This document shows positions 28,034-37,507 of a DNA stretch of 64,000 bases, one piece after another. The notes under the pieces were generated by a model that saw only the letters and a program-made list of their open reading frames with translations, was not told where the DNA came from and made no database searches. Each line of letters begins with the position of its first letter. The stretch's first letter is position 1. The stretch is from contig JALHOL010000009.1 of the NCBI GenBank assembly GCA_022843025.1, positions 124,001-188,000 on the forward strand, written 5' to 3'. This DNA comes from Paracoccaceae bacterium. Its GTDB lineage: Bacteria; Pseudomonadota; Alphaproteobacteria; Rhodobacterales; Rhodobacteraceae. Made by a program: the position numbers and the translations under genes.

Positions 28034-29212
28034 ATGCAGGACAGTCAGGTTTCACGGGCGGACGATACGTCTGTGCCCGGACATGGGCGCAGGTTGCATG
28101 TGATGATCACGGCCAATGCGGCCTGGAACATCTGGAACTTTCGTCGCCCCATCGTGCAGTCGCTGTTGCAAGCCGGGCATCGGGTGACGGTGCTGGCCCC
28201 TGTCGATGACATGCTGACAGATTTGCAGCGGATCGGCTGCGCGGTGATACCGCTGAAGATGGATGTGCGCGGGCTGAACCCGGTGGCCGATCTGGCGCTG
28301 GTGCGGCGGTTTCGGGCGATCTTTCGCGAACAGCGGCCCGATGTGGTGCTGAGCTTTACGATCAAGAACAATGTCTTTGGCGGATTGGCCGCGCGGTTGA
28401 CCGGCATGCCCTTCGTGCCGAATGTGACCGGGCTTGGCACGGCGTTTCTGTCCGGCTGGCTGCTTCAGCGGATTGCCGAGGCACTGTACCGGATGGCGTT
28501 CCGGGGGTTGCCGGTTGTGTTTTTCGAGAATGACGATGACCGCGCGCTGTTCGAAGCGCGCGGGATGCTGCGGACGGGGCAGGCGCGGGTTTTGCCGGGC
28601 ACCGGGATTGATCTGGCGCATTATGGGGCGGTCCCGATGCCGGGACATGCGCCCGAGGCCCCGGTTTTTCTAATGGTGGCCCGGCTGCTGCGCGACAAGG
28701 GCGTGATCGAGTTTGTCGAGGCGGCGCGTCGTATCAAGGCAGAGTATCCGCAGGCGCGGTTTCAATTGCTTGGGCCGGCCGGGGTGCAGAACCGGACGGC
28801 GATCCATCTGGACGAGGTGCAGCGCTGGGTGGATGACGGGATCATCGACTATCTGGGCACGCGAACCGACGTGCGGCCACTGTTGCAGGCGGCGGATTGC
28901 GTTGTGCTTCCATCCTATCGCGAAGGCGCGCCGCGCACGCTGATCGAGGCCTCTGCCATGGCGCGGCCGGTGATCGCGACCGATGTGGCGGGGTGCCGCG
29001 CGGTGGTGGATACGGATATCACCGGGTTCATGTGCCAGCCACGCGATGCAGAGAGCCTCGCCGCGGCGATGCGCCGTTTCCTGCACCTGTCGCCCGAGGC
29101 GCGGGCCGAAATGGGGGCCGCCGCGCGCCGTAAGATGGAGCGGGAGTTCGACGAAAGGATCGTCATTGCCGCCTATCATGATGCGGTGCGGGCTGTGACC
29201 GCGCGAGGTTGA
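28034..29212 (+). CDS. Glycosyltransferase family 4
   Basis: This 392-residue GT-B enzyme adds a sugar to the lipid-linked repeat unit at the cytoplasmic membrane face. The N-terminal acceptor domain contains ITANAAWNIWNFRRPIV and SFTIKNNVFGGLAARL, and VTGLGTAFL is typical of WbpH/PglA-like members. The C-terminal donor domain has FLMVARLLRDKGVIEFV and the EX7E-like segment YREGAPRTLIEASAMARPVIA. Donor sugar cannot be assigned. It lies three bases after the ATPase gene and seven bases before the YdcF gene. Confidence 0.9.
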   Translation: MQDSQVSRADDTSVPGHGRRLHVMITANAAWNIWNFRRPIVQSLLQAGHRVTVLAPVDDMLTDLQRIGCAVIPLKMDVRGLNPVADLALVRRFRAIFREQRPDVVLSFTIKNNVFGGLAARLTGMPFVPNVTGLGTAFLSGWLLQRIAEALYRMAFRGLPVVFFENDDDRALFEARGMLRTGQARVLPGTGIDLAHYGAVPMPGHAPEAPVFLMVARLLRDKGVIEFVEAARRIKAEYPQARFQLLGPAGVQNRTAIHLDEVQRWVDDGIIDYLGTRTDVRPLLQAADCVVLPSYREGAPRTLIEASAMARPVIATDVAGCRAVVDTDITGFMCQPRDAESLAAAMRRFLHLSPEARAEMGAAARRKMEREFDERIVIAAYHDAVRAVTARG

Positions 29213-29218
29213 AGCAGC

Positions 29219-30001
29219 ATGGAAACGGCAGTTTTCATCATCGGAAAGCTGGTCGGGGCGATGCTGCGGATCGAGACATGGCTGGTTGCGCTGGCCGTTC
29301 TGTCCCTGCTGGCGCAGATGCGGGGCAGGCCGAGGCTGGCGCGCGCACTGACGGGCGGGCTGATTGCCGCGCTGGTGGCACTTGCGGTGTTTCCCATCGG
29401 TGCGGCCTTGTTGCGGCCATTGGAGGCCACGTTTCCCGCCAACCCGCCGCTGGCGCAGGTGGGAGGGATCATCCTGCTTGGCGGAGCCGAGGATGTGGCA
29501 CCCAGCCGCCAATGGGGCGGGGCGCAACTGGGTGCGGCGGGCGAGCGGCTGATGGCGGTGGCCGAACTGGCGCGGCGGTTTCCCGAAGCGCGGGTCATCG
29601 TCACCGGCGGCGGCGGCAGGTTGCGCGATGCGGGCGGGGTGGCCCTGTCCGAGGCGCAGATTTCGGCAGGTTTCCTTGAGCGGCACGGCGTTGCTGCATC
29701 GCGGATCATGCTGGAGGAGAAGTCGCGGACGACGGCCGAGAATGCGCGGCGCAGCATTGCGGGTGCGCCGATCGCCGAGGGAGAGGTGTGGGTTCTGGTG
29801 ACGAGCGCTTTTCACATGCCCCGCGCAATGCAGAGCTTTCAGGCGGCGGGATGGACGGGGCTGGTTCCCTTTCCTGTGGATTATCGCAGTGGCCCTGTCA
29901 TTGACGGGATCGGATGGGATCTGGCCAGGAATCTGGAGTTGCTGAACATCGCCCTGCGGGAATGGGTCGGGCGGCTGGCCTATCGCATATTGCAGCGCTG
30001 A
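29219..30001 (+). CDS. YdcF/SanA-like (DUF218) envelope protein
   Basis: This 260-residue protein has two N-terminal hydrophobic segments (about residues 18-32 and 42-62), then a DUF218 domain. Motifs include GGIILLGGAED, ARVIVTGGGG, LEEKSRTTAENAR and LVTSAFHMPRAM, all conserved in the YdcF/ElyC/SanA family. These proteins act in envelope polysaccharide metabolism, but the reaction is not known. ATG 29219 follows the glycosyltransferase stop by six bases. A second DUF218 protein is encoded at 36801-37436 in the same locus. Confidence 0.86.
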   Translation: METAVFIIGKLVGAMLRIETWLVALAVLSLLAQMRGRPRLARALTGGLIAALVALAVFPIGAALLRPLEATFPANPPLAQVGGIILLGGAEDVAPSRQWGGAQLGAAGERLMAVAELARRFPEARVIVTGGGGRLRDAGGVALSEAQISAGFLERHGVAASRIMLEEKSRTTAENARRSIAGAPIAEGEVWVLVTSAFHMPRAMQSFQAAGWTGLVPFPVDYRSGPVIDGIGWDLARNLELLNIALREWVGRLAYRILQR

Positions 30002-30326
30002 GAGGCGGGTCCGGGCCTGCGAATGCCCTAGGGTGAAGGTTGGAGCAATTTCAGCGGCGATCATGCCTTTCCACCGGTGTTCGGGGGAATTAAGGATTGT
30101 TGCGAAGTCGGGCCGACCCCCAGCGAAGGGGAGATCCGGTCGCAGCGCTGCCGGGCCCGGCGTCGGGCCCTTGCGCGGGCGTCACCACAGGGGGGCGGGA
30201 CAACGGACGGATGAAGGCAGGACGGGTGTTTGCAATTCGGGCGAAAGACAGGGGACCGGCGCGACGGACAGTTGCGGCAGGAGACCGGCTGAAACACGGG
30301 GGGCAGGGGCCTGCGCCATTGATGGC
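30002..30326. other. 325-base gap with no convincing gene
   Basis: The frame of the following GT25 gene is open through much of this stretch, from 30033, but the translation is rich in Gly, Arg and Ala with no resemblance to the family, and no good ribosome site is present. I interpret it as a promoter or leader for the GT25 gene. Confidence 0.5.
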
Positions 30327-31139
30327 ATGTGGGATGGCATGACTGCGCCCTTTGCCCTTTTTGTTGTGGCCCATCCCGCCTTTCGCCAGCGATATGACTA
30401 TATCACGCGCCATCTGGCCGCGCGGTCAAAGCAGACGCCGCGCCTTGTTGGCATTGTGGGGCGGGATGTATTGGCGGCGACGCCCAATCTGCCGCGCCGT
30501 CTAAGTATTTTGCCGGGCGAGCTTGGCTGCGCGCTGTCGCATCTGTCGGCCTATCGGACGATGGTGGCCGAAAACATCCCGCGCGCTGTGGTGATGGAGG
30601 ATGATGCGGCGCTGCCTGAAGGGTTTGACGATCTTGCCCGCGCGGTTCTGGCGGACCTGCGGCGGGGCGAGGTTATCTCGTTCCACAGCCCGAACCGGCA
30701 GCCGAACCTGTATTCGTCGCATGGCGGGCGCAGCGTCGGGGACAGTCTGCTTGTGACGCCGATGCAGGCCCGATCCGTGCGCACGACGCTGTGCTATGCG
30801 ATAGAGCTTGGCGCGGCGCGGGGTATTCTGCGTGGCAACGATCCCGTGGAATTCTGCGCCGATGATTTTGCCGCCTTCCATGCGCGGGGGTTTGTCAATC
30901 ACCTGCGCATTCTGAGCCCGTCGGCGGTGGATCTGGCGGCGTTCGAATCCGTGATGGAATATCGGCGCAAGGCAAATGCGATGCGGATCGTCGCCCGGTT
31001 GTTGAACCGCACCCCCGGCGTCCGTGAGATACTTCGGCTGCGGCGGCATCATCTGCACATGTCAGGGGACCGCAATCATCGGATCGTGCCGGACCCGTCG
31101 CCGCTTATGGCGGGAAATCCGGCATATGAAGAGATGTAG
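30327..31139 (+). CDS. Glycosyltransferase family 25 protein
   Basis: This protein of about 270 residues belongs to the LPS-type GT25 family. The family hallmark is GELGCALSHLSAYRTMV followed by AVVMEDDAALPEGF, in which EDD binds the nucleotide-sugar metal. The middle carries SHGGRSVGDSLLVTPMQ and the end is basic (RLLNRTPGVREILRLRRHH), possibly for membrane association. Two close ATGs (30327 and 30339) are possible starts; neither has a strong ribosome site. The protein probably decorates the exopolysaccharide repeat. It follows a 325-base gap, so it may be transcribed separately. Confidence 0.82.
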   Translation: MWDGMTAPFALFVVAHPAFRQRYDYITRHLAARSKQTPRLVGIVGRDVLAATPNLPRRLSILPGELGCALSHLSAYRTMVAENIPRAVVMEDDAALPEGFDDLARAVLADLRRGEVISFHSPNRQPNLYSSHGGRSVGDSLLVTPMQARSVRTTLCYAIELGAARGILRGNDPVEFCADDFAAFHARGFVNHLRILSPSAVDLAAFESVMEYRRKANAMRIVARLLNRTPGVREILRLRRHHLHMSGDRNHRIVPDPSPLMAGNPAYEEM

Positions 31140-31301
31140 GGTGTGAATTGATGCTTTTGTCTGGACGGGATTTGGACGCGGGCGGATGCTGTGCCTTCGC
31201 GATGCTTTGCCGTTCAGGGCTGGTTTGTTCTTGCGATGCCTTTTTTCCGGGCCGTCCCTTACGGGCTATTATTCCAGGCAGGGTGATGGCGTCTTTTCAT
31301 T

Positions 31302-32303
31302 GTGACGGAGCGGACCGTGTCCAAGATATTTGATCCGATCACTTACAGGCCGTTCTACCCCAGAGTCGTCAGGCTGCGCGGCAGATATGTCATCTCGCGG
31401 TCGGGTATGCTGCTGGCGCATTGGAAATGGACCTGGGCCAGCATGTATCACCATCCGATCGTGGCCGCGCGTTTCATGGTCGTGACGCTGCTATCGCTGG
31501 TGAAACGGGGGGTGGCGCGGGTTGAGGGCGGCCGTGATCTGGGCCTGATCCATACGGGGTGGACGGCGGGGTATTATCATTGGCTGACCGAGAGCCTGCC
31601 GCGCGCGCTGGTGATGCGCGATGCCTTTCCGGACGCGGTGCCGATCCTGCCATCGCCGCTGTTTCGAAAATATGCAGGCTCGCTTGAAAAGCTGGGTTTT
31701 CCGGAGGTCGTGTTCTTTCCCAGTGACGCGAATGTCAGCGTTGGCGATCCGATCCTCACTGAATGCCTGCCGACCTATGGGACGACGGACCCGGCGCTTT
31801 TGAAGCGGGTCCGAGATACGATCCTTGGCAATGTCATGGGCGGCGCGGCGGCCAAGCCGTTTCGCATCGTCTATGCATCACGCGCGAAATCGCGCGGCAG
31901 GACTGTCTTGAACGAGGAAGAGGTTCTGCAGGCGTTGCATCCTTTGGGTGTTGAGTTGTATCATTTTGAGGATCTGGATTTTGAAGGTCAGGTCAGGTTG
32001 ATGCAAGAAACCAAGTGCCTGATCAGCATTCATGGGGCAGGGCTGACGAATATGATGTTCATGCCGGAAGGTGGTTCCGTGACCGAGATCATCCCGAGAA
32101 AGCATGGGATTTTTGACTACAAATACGGGCGAAACTCCATCCGGCACGAGCCGTGCTATGTGCGCCTTGCCGATGTGTTCGGGCACCGCCATGCGGCGGT
32201 TCTGGGGACGGCGGACAGCAAATGGCATTCGGCCACGGATATGGCCAATGTTCATGTTGATCCGGCAGAGGTTGTGGCTGCGGTTGGGCCTGTCGATGTG
32301 TGA
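31302..32303 (+). CDS. Glycosyltransferase family 61 protein
   Basis: This protein of about 330 residues fits the GT61/DUF563 family. Typical motifs are GWTAGYYHWLTESLPRAL near residue 85, IVYASRAKSRGRTVLNEEE, and SIHGAGLTNMMFMPEGGSVTEIIP near residue 250. The start is either GTG 31302 or GTG 31317; the latter has GGAG at correct spacing. The gap of 162 bases before it contains no gene that I can support. It likely transfers a pentose or hexose onto the exopolysaccharide. Confidence 0.86.
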   Translation: MTERTVSKIFDPITYRPFYPRVVRLRGRYVISRSGMLLAHWKWTWASMYHHPIVAARFMVVTLLSLVKRGVARVEGGRDLGLIHTGWTAGYYHWLTESLPRALVMRDAFPDAVPILPSPLFRKYAGSLEKLGFPEVVFFPSDANVSVGDPILTECLPTYGTTDPALLKRVRDTILGNVMGGAAAKPFRIVYASRAKSRGRTVLNEEEVLQALHPLGVELYHFEDLDFEGQVRLMQETKCLISIHGAGLTNMMFMPEGGSVTEIIPRKHGIFDYKYGRNSIRHEPCYVRLADVFGHRHAAVLGTADSKWHSATDMANVHVDPAEVVAAVGPVDV

Positions 32304-32345
32304 GGCGGCGGGAGTAAAGGCGTCGCGCCCTTTGGTGCGGCTGCT

Positions 32346-33452
32346 TTGGGTGTTCGGGTCGTGGTGAAGGTCTGCCTTCTTTTGCCGGATTTGCGCGGGG
32401 GTGGCGCGGAACGGGTGAGCCTTGATCTGGGCCATGCCTTTGCGGCGCTGGGCCATCAGGTGGAGTTTGCCCTGATGCGGCGGTCCGGGGACTTTCTGGC
32501 CGAGGCAGAGGCGGCTTTTCCGGTGGCAGACCTTGCGGCGCCGCGCGTGCGGCAGGTGTTGCCCGGATTGACCGCCCATTTGCGGCGCAGCAGGCCCGAT
32601 GTGGTGCTGGCGGCGATGTGGCCGCTGACGGTGCTGGCACAGGTGGCGCAAAGACTGTCGGGGCATCGGTGCCGGGTCATCGTCAGCGAGCATGGGATGC
32701 TTTCGGCGCAGTATGGGACATGGGGATTGGGCCATCGTGTGATGCTGCGCGCCTCGACTATGTTGGGCTATCGGCTGGCGGATGCGCGTGTTGGGGTGTC
32801 TGCCGGAGTCGCGGCGGATATGGCGCGACTGTCGGGGATGGCCGCGTCCCGGTTTGCGGCGATCCATAATCCGTTGCGGCGGCTGGCGGATCCCGAGGTG
32901 GGGCAGGTGGCACAGGCAGAGGCGCTTTGGCAGGGGCAGGGCCCGCGCATTGTGACGGTGGGCAGTCTGAAGCCGGTAAAGAACCACGCGCTTTTGCTGC
33001 AGGCCTTTGCCCGGCTGCCGCTGCCGCAGGCGCGGCTGATGATCGTGGGGCAAGGGCCGGAAGAGGGCAGGCTGCGCCAGTTGGTGGCTGAATTGGGCCT
33101 GGGGGAGCGTGTGATCCTTGCCGGATTTCATGCTGATCCGGCGGCGCTTTATGCAACGGCCGATCTGTTTGCGCTGTCGTCCGATCATGAAGGCTTTGGC
33201 AATGTTCTGGTCGAGGCCTTGTCCTTCGGGCTGCCCGTCGTTTCGACGGATTGCCCCGCAGGCCCGGCAGAGATTCTGGGCGGCGGGCGCTGGGGTGATC
33301 TGGTGCCGGTGCGCGACGCAGAGGCGCTGGCCGCGGCGATGACGGCGGCGCTGTCCAGACCGGTGAACCGCGAGGCGCTGAAGGCGCGGGCGGCGGAATT
33401 CGCGCCGGAAATCGTGGCGCGGCAGTACCTTGGACTGGTGGGCCTGTCGTGA
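32346..33452 (+). CDS. Glycosyltransferase family 4
   Basis: This is a GT-B glycosyltransferase of about 365 residues. The acceptor domain starts VCLLLPDLRGGGAERVSLDL, with the GGAE motif of family 4, and continues to VSEHGMLSAQYG. The donor domain has IVTVGSLKPVKNHALLLQAF and DHEGFGNVLVEALSFGLPVVSTDC with the EX7E pair. The start is uncertain: TTG 32346 opens the frame, and GTG codons at 32361 or 32364 are equally plausible. Its stop overlaps the next gene by four bases, so the following glycosyltransferase is coupled. Confidence 0.88.
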   Translation: MGVRVVVKVCLLLPDLRGGGAERVSLDLGHAFAALGHQVEFALMRRSGDFLAEAEAAFPVADLAAPRVRQVLPGLTAHLRRSRPDVVLAAMWPLTVLAQVAQRLSGHRCRVIVSEHGMLSAQYGTWGLGHRVMLRASTMLGYRLADARVGVSAGVAADMARLSGMAASRFAAIHNPLRRLADPEVGQVAQAEALWQGQGPRIVTVGSLKPVKNHALLLQAFARLPLPQARLMIVGQGPEEGRLRQLVAELGLGERVILAGFHADPAALYATADLFALSSDHEGFGNVLVEALSFGLPVVSTDCPAGPAEILGGGRWGDLVPVRDAEALAAAMTAALSRPVNREALKARAAEFAPEIVARQYLGLVGLS

Positions 33453-34660
33453 CTGCGACCGTCTATGTCACCCGCAACGGGCTGCTGGAACCGCTGGGGC
33501 AAAGCCAGGTCTTTGGCTATGTGCGAGGGTTGTCGCGGGACTACGGGATCACGCTGATCACCTATGAAAAGGATGAAGACTGGGCGGATGCCGACCGGGT
33601 GGCAGAGATGCAGGCCGCTTGCGCTGAGTTGGGTATCCGCTGGCTGCCGCAAAGGTTCCTTCGGCGGCCCCGCTTGATTGCCCCGGCCCTGAGCATGGTG
33701 CGGATGGCCTGGCTTTTGCAGCGCGAAGTGAGGGGGCAGGACGCGCGGCTGATCCATGCCCGGTCCTATATTCCGGCGGTCGTGGCGCTGGCGGTTGGTT
33801 GGCTTTTGGGGGTGCCCTTCATTTTTGACATGCGCGCGTTGTGGCCGGATGAGCTTATCACGGCGGGGCGGTTGCGGCGCGGGTCGCTGCTGCACCGGGC
33901 CATCGTTGCCGCCGAACGCGCCTGCCTGCGCCGGGCGGGGGCGGTGGTGTCGCTGACCCATGCTGCGGTTGATCACCTGAGCCGTGTCTATCCGGCAGAG
34001 ATGGCAAACCAGAGGGTGGCCGTGATCCCCACCTGCGCCGATCTGCACCGCTTCGTTCCGGCAAGCGCGCCACCCATCGGGCGGATCATCGGGTGTCTGG
34101 GTACGGTGTTGAGCGGGTGGTTCCGGCTGGACTGGTTGGCGGCCTTTGTTGCGGTCGCGGCGCGGCGCGACCCCGCGTTGATGTTCGAGGTGACCACGCG
34201 CGATGACCCGGCATCGGTGCGGGCGGCGATTGATCCGGCGGGAGTGCTGGACGCGCGGCTGCGCATCGGCCCGGCGGCACCCGGAAAGGTGCCAGAGGTG
34301 CTGCAGGGGCAGATGGCATCGGTCATGTTCTATGCCGGGGGCGAGGTTTCAGAACTGGGCCGGTCCCCGACCCGCATGGCCGAAATTCTGGGCTGTGGTC
34401 TGCCGGTGGTGGCCAATGAAGGCGTGGGCGATGTTGCCCGGATCATCCGCGATCACCGGGTGGGCGTGGTGGTGCGTGGCGGTGCGGAGGCAGAGATGCA
34501 GGTAGCCTTCGATGCGCTGCTGGCCCTGCTGGAAGATCCGGACCTTGCCACGCGATGCCGCAAGGCCGCAGAAGAGCTTTTTTCGCTCGATGCGGGGACG
34601 GCAGCTTTTGCCACGCTGTATGAGCAGGTGATCGGTGCCGCAGCAGATGCGCGCCGATGA
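33449..34660 (+). CDS. Glycosyltransferase family 4-like
   Basis: This 403-residue GT-B enzyme begins at GTG 33449 overlapping the previous stop as GTGA. The N-terminal part has RNGLLEPLGQSQVFGYVRGL, a pattern seen in polysaccharide-locus glycosyltransferases, and FIFDMRALWPDELITAG. The donor half has IGCLGTVLSGWFRLDWL and a late segment SPTRMAEILGCGLPVVANEGVGD. The usual EX7E is partly replaced (MAEILGCG), so activity is likely but the donor is unknown. It precedes another glycosyltransferase by 24 bases. Confidence 0.83.
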   Translation: MTATVYVTRNGLLEPLGQSQVFGYVRGLSRDYGITLITYEKDEDWADADRVAEMQAACAELGIRWLPQRFLRRPRLIAPALSMVRMAWLLQREVRGQDARLIHARSYIPAVVALAVGWLLGVPFIFDMRALWPDELITAGRLRRGSLLHRAIVAAERACLRRAGAVVSLTHAAVDHLSRVYPAEMANQRVAVIPTCADLHRFVPASAPPIGRIIGCLGTVLSGWFRLDWLAAFVAVAARRDPALMFEVTTRDDPASVRAAIDPAGVLDARLRIGPAAPGKVPEVLQGQMASVMFYAGGEVSELGRSPTRMAEILGCGLPVVANEGVGDVARIIRDHRVGVVVRGGAEAEMQVAFDALLALLEDPDLATRCRKAAEELFSLDAGTAAFATLYEQVIGAAADARR

Positions 34661-34684
34661 CGGCAACAGGGAAGTGATGCGGCG

Positions 34685-35770
34685 ATGACAATTCGTCTTT
34701 CGGTCTTGTCGCGATACGCGGCGCTTGGCGCATCAAGCCGGCTGCGAACCATGCTTTACCGGCCCTATCTGGAAAAGGGCGGGCTGGACCCCGACTATCT
34801 TCCCTATTTCGAGGATGACTACCTGCTACACCTTTATGCAGGTGCCCCGACACGGCGCATCGCGATAGAGGCGCTGGGGCGGCGCTTGCGTGATTTGCGC
34901 CGGGTGGGCGGGGCCGATCTGCTGTGGATCGAAAAGGAAGCCTTGCCGTGGCTGCCATGGGTGGTGGAGCGCATGGCCCTGCCGAAGGGTGTTCCCTTTG
35001 CGGTGGATTACGATGATGCGGTGTTTCATCGCTATGACCTGAATGCTTCGGTTGCGGTGCGTGCGGTGCTGGGGAAGAAGCTGGATCACCTGATGGCGGC
35101 GGCGACACTGGTCACGGCGGGCAATGCCTATCTGGCGGATCGGGCAACCCGCGCCGGCGCGCGTTGGGTGGAGATCGTGCCGACCGTGGTGGATGCCGAA
35201 CTGTACCGGGCGAAGACTGCGCCCACCGACTCCGGCCCGGCGCGGATCGGCTGGATCGGATCACCCAGCACCTGGGCCGAATACATGGTTCCGATGATGC
35301 CGATGCTGGCCGAAGTGGCAGGCCGTGCCGGGGCGCGGATCATGGCCGTGGGGGCCGGGCGCGAGGCGGGGGTGCATCCTTTGCTGGAAAACAGGCCCTG
35401 GTCGGAAGACAGGGAAGTGGCCGATATCCTGGATATGGACCTTGGCCTGATGCCGCTGATGGATACGCCCTGGGCGCGGGGCAAGTGCGGCTATAAACTG
35501 ATTCAGTACATGGCCTGCGGATTGCCGGTCATCGCCTCACCGGTCGGGGTGAACCGCGATATTGTCCAGCATGGGGTGAACGGCTTTCTGGCCGAGACCG
35601 ATGCGGAATGGCGCGCGGCGCTGTCGACGCTTCTTGCCGATCCGGCGTTGCGCATGAAGATGGGGCAGGCAGGGCGGGCGATTGTTGAGAAACGCTATAG
35701 CCTTCAGGTCTGGGGGCCGCGGGTGGCAGAGATGTTAGCCCGTGCCGCGACAGGGACGCCAAGCGCATGA
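34685..35770 (+). CDS. Glycosyltransferase (GT4-like)
   Basis: This 361-residue protein has a GT-B donor half that is clear: IGWIGSPSTWAEYMVPMMPML, LGLMPLMDTPWARGKCGYKLIQYMACGLPVIASPVGVN with the conserved Lys and nucleotide-binding loop. The N-terminal half has LSRYAALGASSRLRT and VPFAVDYDDAVFHRYD, where DYDDA recalls a metal-binding acidic motif. GGAAGTGATGCGGCG precedes ATG 34685. The last four bases overlap the EpsG-like polymerase gene. It probably completes the repeat unit before polymerisation. Confidence 0.86.
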   Translation: MTIRLSVLSRYAALGASSRLRTMLYRPYLEKGGLDPDYLPYFEDDYLLHLYAGAPTRRIAIEALGRRLRDLRRVGGADLLWIEKEALPWLPWVVERMALPKGVPFAVDYDDAVFHRYDLNASVAVRAVLGKKLDHLMAAATLVTAGNAYLADRATRAGARWVEIVPTVVDAELYRAKTAPTDSGPARIGWIGSPSTWAEYMVPMMPMLAEVAGRAGARIMAVGAGREAGVHPLLENRPWSEDREVADILDMDLGLMPLMDTPWARGKCGYKLIQYMACGLPVIASPVGVNRDIVQHGVNGFLAETDAEWRAALSTLLADPALRMKMGQAGRAIVEKRYSLQVWGPRVAEMLARAATGTPSA

Positions 35771-36804
35771 TCTATGTTCTGGCCTATGTCGCGATGCTGC
35801 TGCTGCGCCTGTCGCGCGCGCCGGGGGGGTATGGGCTTCTGCTTGGCGTGGTGTTCGTCTTTTCGGCTTTTCGCTATGAGGTCGGCTGTGACTGGACGGG
35901 TTACCTGAACCAGTATGAGGTGTTCGGCAGCCTGCCCTTTGCCGAGGCTGTCGCTACACGTGAACCGCTCTGGACGGTTCTGATCGGTTTGCAGGTCAAG
36001 CTGGGGCTGCCCTATCCATGGTTGAACGTGATCTCGTCGTTCATGTTCTTTTTCGGCGTTCACAAACTGGCAAAGCGGCAGCCTGATGCGCTGGGCTTTC
36101 TGGTGCTGCTGTTCCCGGTGTTGATCCTGAACATGCCGATGTCGGGGATCCGTCAGGGGGCGGCGGTCGGGATCATGTGTCTGGCCTATCTCGCATTCAT
36201 TGACCGGCGGCTGGTTCGCTTTGTCGGTCTGGTGCTATTGGCGGCGGGCTTTCATTCCAGCGCCATCGTTTTCCTGCTGCTGGCGCCGATGGTGACGGGC
36301 AGGCTGTCGCGGGGGCGGATCGCGCTGTCGCTGCTGCTTGCCTTGCCCGGTGGGCTGGCACTGATGACGACAGATGCGGTGAATACGGCGACAAGCCGCT
36401 ATGTCGGCACCAATGTCGATGCGGCGGGGGCGGCCTATCGGGTGGCCTTGCTGGTTCTGGTGGCGATCTGGTTCCTGACGGTGCTACGCCGCAGGTGGCA
36501 GGTTACCTTCCCTGCCGATCACAAGCTGGCCGTGATCGGCTCCTTGATGATGCTGGGTCTGCTGGTGGTGCTGCCCGCATCTAGCGTGATTGCGGACCGG
36601 CTGAACTATTACTTCATTCCCATTCAGGCGATGATCCTTGCGCGGCTGCCGTTTTTGCCGATGCGCAACGGGCGCGCGCTGGCCGTTGCCGCGCCCTATA
36701 TCGGGTTGCTGGCCGTGCTTGTCGTCTGGGCACTGCTGTCGTCGCATTTCCAGAAATGCTACTTGCCGTATCAGACCTGGATATTCGGCCTTCCCGATTT
36801 CTAG
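35767..36804 (+). CDS. epsG: EpsG-like exopolysaccharide polymerase
   Basis: This 345-residue polytopic membrane protein belongs to the EpsG/Wzy-like family that polymerises lipid-linked repeats in the periplasm. Family traits are FRYEVGCDWTGYLNQYE near residue 35 and MPMSGIRQGAAVGIMCLAYL near residue 125, with GFHSSAIVFLLLAP. I count about nine to ten hydrophobic segments. It overlaps the preceding glycosyltransferase gene by four bases and converges on the second YdcF gene, overlapping its stop by four bases. It marks the end of the rightward glycosyltransferase unit. Confidence 0.87.
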   Translation: MIYVLAYVAMLLLRLSRAPGGYGLLLGVVFVFSAFRYEVGCDWTGYLNQYEVFGSLPFAEAVATREPLWTVLIGLQVKLGLPYPWLNVISSFMFFFGVHKLAKRQPDALGFLVLLFPVLILNMPMSGIRQGAAVGIMCLAYLAFIDRRLVRFVGLVLLAAGFHSSAIVFLLLAPMVTGRLSRGRIALSLLLALPGGLALMTTDAVNTATSRYVGTNVDAAGAAYRVALLVLVAIWFLTVLRRRWQVTFPADHKLAVIGSLMMLGLLVVLPASSVIADRLNYYFIPIQAMILARLPFLPMRNGRALAVAAPYIGLLAVLVVWALLSSHFQKCYLPYQTWIFGLPDF

Positions 36805-37436
36805 GGATCGGTGGCGTCCGGCGTGGGCTTGCACAATGCCAGATGGTCCGGGGGCTGCCGGAAGCGGGGCGTCAGCGAGGCAAGCCAAGACAGGATGAAC
36901 TTGCCCAGTTCTTCCCGCTGAATGGAGCGGTCGGTGTCCGTGATCGGGGGGCTGCTGCGATATACGCGGATGCCCGGCGGCAGGGCGCGTTCCAGCGTGA
37001 TCGACGCGCGCGGCAGATGCGAGACCGAGCTGATCAGGATCACGCCCGCCTGCGGAGGTAGGGCGCGCAGCCAACAGGCCGTCTCGGCCGCGTTCTGAAA
37101 CGTGTCCTGTGCATCCGGCGACAGCAGGATGTCACCCGAGCGCAGTGCGGCGCGGGCCGCCGGGGAAAAGTTGAACTGATCGGCCAGCGTTTCGGGTCGA
37201 AGGCCAGAACCGATGCCCACACCGCTGATCAGCAACTGGTCTATGCGGCCTTGATCGAACAGCGCGAGCGCGGCGTCGATGCGGTCGAATTGACCGGTGA
37301 AGACGACGGCGCGTCTGGTTTGTCCCGCCGCGTCGAGCGTGGGAGCAAGGCGTTGGAAGAAATCGGCCACGATCAGAAGGGCAAGAAGGACGGCCGCAGC
37401 GATCAAGGCAGACAGGGCGGTGCGGAGCGTTTGCAA
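36801..37436 (-). CDS. Second YdcF-like (DUF218) protein
   Basis: This 211-residue protein has one N-terminal membrane segment (residues about 8-25, ALSALIAAAVLLALLIVADF) and a DUF218 domain: RRAVVFTGQFDRID, QLLISGVGIGSG, DTFQNAAETACWL and VILISSVSHLPRAS. The first glycine-rich motif is altered (VFTGQF for LGGG), so it is a diverged relative of the protein encoded at 29219. It lies 71 bases downstream of the ExoY-like transferase gene, same strand. Role in the envelope is assumed. Confidence 0.8.
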   Translation of the reverse strand: MQTLRTALSALIAAAVLLALLIVADFFQRLAPTLDAAGQTRRAVVFTGQFDRIDAALALFDQGRIDQLLISGVGIGSGLRPETLADQFNFSPAARAALRSGDILLSPDAQDTFQNAAETACWLRALPPQAGVILISSVSHLPRASITLERALPPGIRVYRSSPPITDTDRSIQREELGKFILSWLASLTPRFRQPPDHLALCKPTPDATDP

Positions 37437-37507
37437 GGTCTGTCTACCCGGATGTTTGCCCGGAGGTTGGCGGACGGCACTGTCAGGCCGCCGCCAATCG
37501 GGGCCCG

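Noticed and set aside
28670-30064. A 464-codon open frame antisense to GT4 and YdcF genes
   Set aside because: The translation is basic low-complexity sequence and spans two well-supported genes on the other strand.
30033-30326. N-terminal extension of the GT25 protein
   Set aside because: The first 98 codons encode Gly/Arg/Ala-rich sequence without family similarity; starts at 30327 or 30339 are better.
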